From positions 14,327,619-14,391,618 of the forward strand of contig NC_088105.1 of the NCBI RefSeq assembly GCF_036370855.1: a DNA stretch of 64,000 nt, read 5' to 3'. Positions within the stretch are counted from its first letter, which is position 1. Each line of letters opens with the position of its first letter. The notes beneath the pieces are model-generated. The model searched no databases, was not told the origin of the DNA, and saw only the letters and a list, made by a program, of their open reading frames with translations. Shown in pieces: positions 59,969-64,000 of the stretch. A program made the position numbers and the translations under genes. Source of the stretch: Dromaius novaehollandiae. Lineage: Eukaryota > Chordata > Aves > Casuariiformes > Dromaiidae.

Positions 59969-60775
59969 GCTGCCGCGAGGAGCACAGAGAAACCTCTCAG
60001 CTACTGAGGAAGAAAGCCACAGGTCCCAGCAGCATCCCGACCGGAAAGACTGAGATACCAAGCGCACAGTCTGTCTGCTAGGATGCCCGGACAAGTACTG
60101 ACTGTGGTGCAAAGCCAACGGCAGGGGAGGACGCTGGAGGGCATGCAGGGGCTGCGGCCACAGGGGTCGCAGCCCGCTGCTGGGGACGGACCTTTTTCCG
60201 TCAACACCGCAGTGAAAAGGTGGTTCCGTGTTTTAGACGAAGCTGTGTGGCGTGATGCTCCTCGTGTCACAGGGGAGGTGTTGATGCAGTAGGTTAGAGC
60301 AGAGCTTCCCTTTGGTAGGCACAAGTAGCTCTGTACAGCTGAGCAGTGCTGGGAGCTTGAGTAATTGGTTACATACTTATTTTTCCTAAACATCAACCAG
60401 TGCTGCTGTCATCATTCCCTTAGTGTCTCAACACTGGTTGTATAAACTGAAGATTTGTAGCTGCAAACAGCTGTATCAGGCATTTCTGCATCTGCTAGAC
60501 ACTAATAGCACCAGCAGCACGAAGCAAGGAAGGGGGATATCGTTCGCTCCCCAGAGGAGCGGGTCGTGTCACTAAGTACACAGGGCTGGACGATGTCAGT
60601 GGGGCTGCAGGGGAGCAAGCTGAAGGCAAAACATGGCCGCAGCGAACAGGAGCTAAGTGTATTATGTGCAGATTATGGTTGTGTTGAATGCTGTATTAAT
60701 GTCATAATTGTCTTGAGGACAGCAAGCTTCAGTGAAGTTTTTATTGTTTTTAATAAACTATTTGATACAAAACTT
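59969..60775 (+). other. RGS2: RGS2 3' UTR
   Basis: About 0.8 kb from the stop to just past the AATAAA at 60752, giving a message of roughly 1.5 kb, close to the mammalian size. The sequence is GC-rich at first and AT-rich towards the end. Small open frames inside it have no recognisable product. Confidence 0.75.
60752..60757 (+). terminator. RGS2: Polyadenylation signal of RGS2
   Basis: A canonical AATAAA in a T-rich context, followed within 20-40 nt by a GT-rich stretch (ttatgttgcttaagttgttt) that could serve as the downstream element. Confidence 0.75.
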
Positions 60776-60779
60776 ATGT

Positions 60780-63700
60780 TGCTTAAGTTGTTTTGCATAC
60801 ATGTAGATGTACTGTCCAGTGCCAAAATCTGGAGTACTGGGAACAGGCATCCCGCAGCAATCGGTCTCATGGGTGGGATTGCAGTAGGGCTACCCCTAAA
60901 GCTGCTAGGTTACACACTAACAGGCAAGCACACCTTTCAGGGAGTGAAAAATCCTCCAAGGCTGTAAGCTGCAGTAAGGCTTAACATGGGAGATTAGTTC
61001 CTCTACATCCTCTATTAAATCTCAACCACCTCCACATTAAAACAATACCTTGAGATATCACCAGGCACTTGTTTAGACACAAGGACAGAATTCATACGTA
61101 GCATCAACTAGAAACCAGCAGTAAGTTACTTCCTATAGCTCATGAAGGCATCAGGCCCACGAAGCCACCACCAGCACTCCTCCTCCTGGAGGTCACAGGC
61201 ATAAGACTATATTTGGAAAACAAGTGCCAGTACTAAAGCAATAACACAGCTGCTACTGTTCAAGATTTCTGCTTCAGACCAGAGCTTAACAGGGTTTCTT
61301 TTTAACCAAACTACAAAGCCTGTGTGGAATCAGAGATGACACTTGAAAAACCACTTGACTCTCTGCTAGATGAGTACCCCTTTGAGGGAGAAATCACCGA
61401 TCGCTGTCAACTAGATAGATGCAGTATCCATGGAATAACAAGATCCAAGAAAGCAGTAGCTCCAAAACAATTCCCTTATGAGCCCTAATTTTGTCAGACC
61501 TGTGACTTGTCTGAACTCAGGCTGTTCAGATCCTGACCCAGATACTTTGACTCCACTCTACAGGTCACACCTTTAACTCTGCAAAGCCTAAATCCCATCA
61601 TCCATACCCACAGCAGTCACTTCTCTAATGATCCACTTTCCCAGGCAGCAAAAAAGTTCTAACTACAAGATTTTCCACCCAGATTGTTCAAAAGCAACAA
61701 ATTATGTGTATACAATACTATATACATACTATACTGCCTCCACTTGCAGAAAGAAGCATATTTGGAGATAGTGCATCCTGATACAGCCTTACTTCTCTTC
61801 CTCAGCCTGCTGCAGGATCCCTGTAAGGTATAGGTAAAAGGGACATGAATTCAGCAATATTTCTTATAGCAATTGCCTGCAAGTCTGAGCTCCTGCATGT
61901 TGTGCCTGGGATGCACTTGCACTGTTCAGTGCTTCAGCTCTCCGGGACAAACAACCTTTGTTTTAGCCACACTTCCCTTAATCCAGGTGGAGGTTTTGGA
62001 TCAGCAGGGATATGACCATGGAACCAGTGCCAGGAGTCTCTTAAGGCCTGATTCTCACACAGCTAAATTCACTATCGGTTTATAGTTATATCCACATAAA
62101 ACGAGCGGAAGACAATACTAAATCCAATAGCTTACTGCAATGGAGAAAGCTTTTTCCCAGCCAGGAAAGAGATCTGGCTGATGACAGTTGCTTTCATAGG
62201 GTAACAAAATAACAAAGAAAAAGAAAGAGCCAGAAATGCACCTATTAATGACTCGGAGCCGGGGTGGGAGCGACTCCATGAATCTCCAGTGGTTCCAGCA
62301 AAGCTGCACTAATCTGTGCCAGTCTGGATGTGGTAATTAAGCAGTGCCAGTCTGTGCTTTCATGGAGAGAAGTATTTGTAATACCAGCAGGTGCCAGAGC
62401 TCCTTGCAGTGCAGTGTGCGCTGGGGAGGGGAGCGAGGTGGGGCAGCCAGGCAGGGCATCACTGCCCGAGGGCCACTCGTGTGTGTTTAAGACTTTTACT
62501 GCTAACACTTATCTTCAAGCAGTTGCTTTGCTTCCACCGAACTTGCCATGAGGGCAGCAGCAACCCAAGCCGTGCCGTGGCCCTGGTATGGTCTTTCTGC
62601 AGCACTCACCAGCCCTGATTTCAAGGCTCAGCTTTGCAGCAAGATCATTCAGTGCATCAACAGCAAAAGTCCTATTTTTTAGTAAAGTGCTTGCAACATC
62701 TGTGCATGCAACACTCCCTCCAGTTGTTGCTTTCTCAGTTCATAAGAACTGTTTTCCCAGTTCCCAGAAGGAACTTCACCATAAAGAAGGCAAAACAAAC
62801 CCGTTGCAAGTGCTGCAACCCCTGGAAGACTGAGTATTTCTTGGAGAGGCACAACCAGTGACTGCTTTAAGAGCTGCTGCTTCCAGACTCTAGGCATCCT
62901 TGTATCTGCAGTTAAAATTGGTGCTCGGGTATCAGTATCCAATGGCAACAAATAATAAACTGCTCATTCCTGCACAACCCAGCTGAACAGTTAACCCTGC
63001 CTCCCGACAACAGGGCTCAAACCAACAGCAGCGGCACACAGCCTGCTCCCTGGCAAAGAGGCAGGTCTGGAAGCAGCCGCAGGAGGTTTGCAGAGCCGGG
63101 GCCCACAGACCAAGGGCCAGAGCAGGACACCTGGTCCAGGCATGGCCCTTTCCTAGCTCCTGTCACGTTGGGGAACTGCTCCAGCTCATCCCCCTAATGA
63201 GCAGCAGAAAAAAAAAGAGAAGGGATCCTCCAAGGTACCTGCGCTCCAGGTACCATAACTGCTGAGGAACACGGTCTGCGGACAAATTGTTGTATGGACA
63301 AACTTAACTCCTTCAGAGAAGCGACTCGCTGCAGGAGCTGAGGACAGGAGGAGGGGGCAGCTCTCCCAGGCCGGGTGCGCGGGGGCCAGTTCAGAGCTGC
63401 CCCCAGCCCTGCCGTCACAGCCTCCCGTGGCAGGGCCAGTCCTGCTGCTCCCCCGAGAGCGAGTGCTAGCTCATGTACTTATATAAATATAACTAATGTT
63501 GACATACAGAGAGTCCAGGGATCCAGATTTGCTGAGAAAACACTCAGCAAGTCTTGAATAAAGGCAACTTCTTTTTACTGTCCATGTATCACCAGTTTAT
63601 TGCTGGGGGGGACATTGTTTGCTTGTTTCTTAATAACAAGTCTTGCAGTGTTTGGTGCTTTTCTTAGAGCTCTGGCTACTGGAGGCAAATGATTCTTCTG

Positions 63701-64000
63701 CTTCATACCCTTAAAATCACCCTCATAATTATGAGAACTGTGAAGTTACAGCCTGAGTATGTGCATCTCTAGTAATTCCCCAGACCAGAAGGCAATGCAA
63801 AGACTCTAAAGTTATTTCCAAAAAACCCAACACAACTAATTGTTTTTAAGCTGATCTCATGAATTGGAAAAAATAGGTCACGAGTTTCCGATCTCTGGAT
63901 TTCACAACAGCTTGTTTTAAAAGGCTTGCTCTGCCACTGAAGCATATGCCAATCTGATGGAGAGACCTCCGTGCTGTCAAGAAGGCAACACGCAAAGCAA
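60780..64000. other. RGS2 downstream flank; no gene recognised
   Basis: In mammals the next gene is UCHL5 on the opposite strand. I searched the minus-strand frames here for recognisable UCHL5 C-terminal sequence and saw none. There are scattered AATAAA motifs (for example about 63556) and a moderately GC-rich stretch at about 63000-63460. No exon, repeat family or RNA gene was recognised. Confidence 0.5.

Noticed and set aside
61000..64000. UCHL5 on the minus strand, expected next to RGS2
   Set aside because: No UCHL5-like peptide is visible in any minus-strand frame; the gene probably lies beyond the window.
1..64000. CRISPR arrays, operons, prophage or other prokaryotic systems
   Set aside because: The spliced vertebrate genes, CpG island and polyadenylation signals show this is nuclear animal DNA; no regularly spaced repeats exist beyond simple tandem ones.

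Overview
This is a stretch of vertebrate nuclear DNA, most probably from a bird. It is intron-rich, moderately AT-rich and almost entirely non-coding. It contains two spliced genes of the small R4-type RGS family (regulators of G-protein signalling), both on the + strand. The first matches RGS13 (8877-12404, first coding exon not located) and the second is a complete RGS2 (57836-59968). In mammals RGS13 and RGS2 lie next to each other in the same orientation in the RGS18-RGS21-RGS1-RGS13-RGS2 cluster, so the order and strand here fit conserved synteny. A bird or close sauropsid is suggested by the compact gap (about 45 kb), an old CR1-type LINE remnant near 44.1-44.7 kb, the very GC-rich RGS2 promoter and the lack of mammalian SINEs.

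Layout. 1-8876: 5' flank or upstream introns of RGS13, including GC-rich patches but no confident exon. 8877-12404: three RGS13 coding exons, followed by a 3' UTR to about 13.1 kb with several AATAAA signals. 13.1-57.4 kb: gene-free interval with homopolymer runs, a composite GT/AT/AC microsatellite that is a perfect 52-bp palindrome (24893-24944), a 21-bp x 3 minisatellite (28363-28425), an old CR1 remnant, an approximately 80-bp tandem duplication (46582-46739), a hairpin-forming inverted repeat (17678-17753) and CpG-rich patches (about 47.0-47.7 kb and 54.27-54.51 kb). 57.49-58.03 kb: CpG island containing the RGS2 GC boxes, TATA box and first exon. 57836-59968: five RGS2 coding exons, with a 3' UTR to the polyadenylation signal at 60752. 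60.8-64.0 kb: downstream flank with no gene recognised.

Both proteins are expected to act as GTPase-activating proteins that shorten heterotrimeric G-protein signalling. RGS2 is the Gq-selective member, and its three selectivity residues are conserved here. I found no operon, CRISPR array, RNA gene, intact mobile element or clearly new biological system. The observations most worth following are the changed alternative start codons of RGS2, the CpG-rich patch 3.4 kb upstream of RGS2, the unlocated RGS13 first exon and the 76-nt hairpin.
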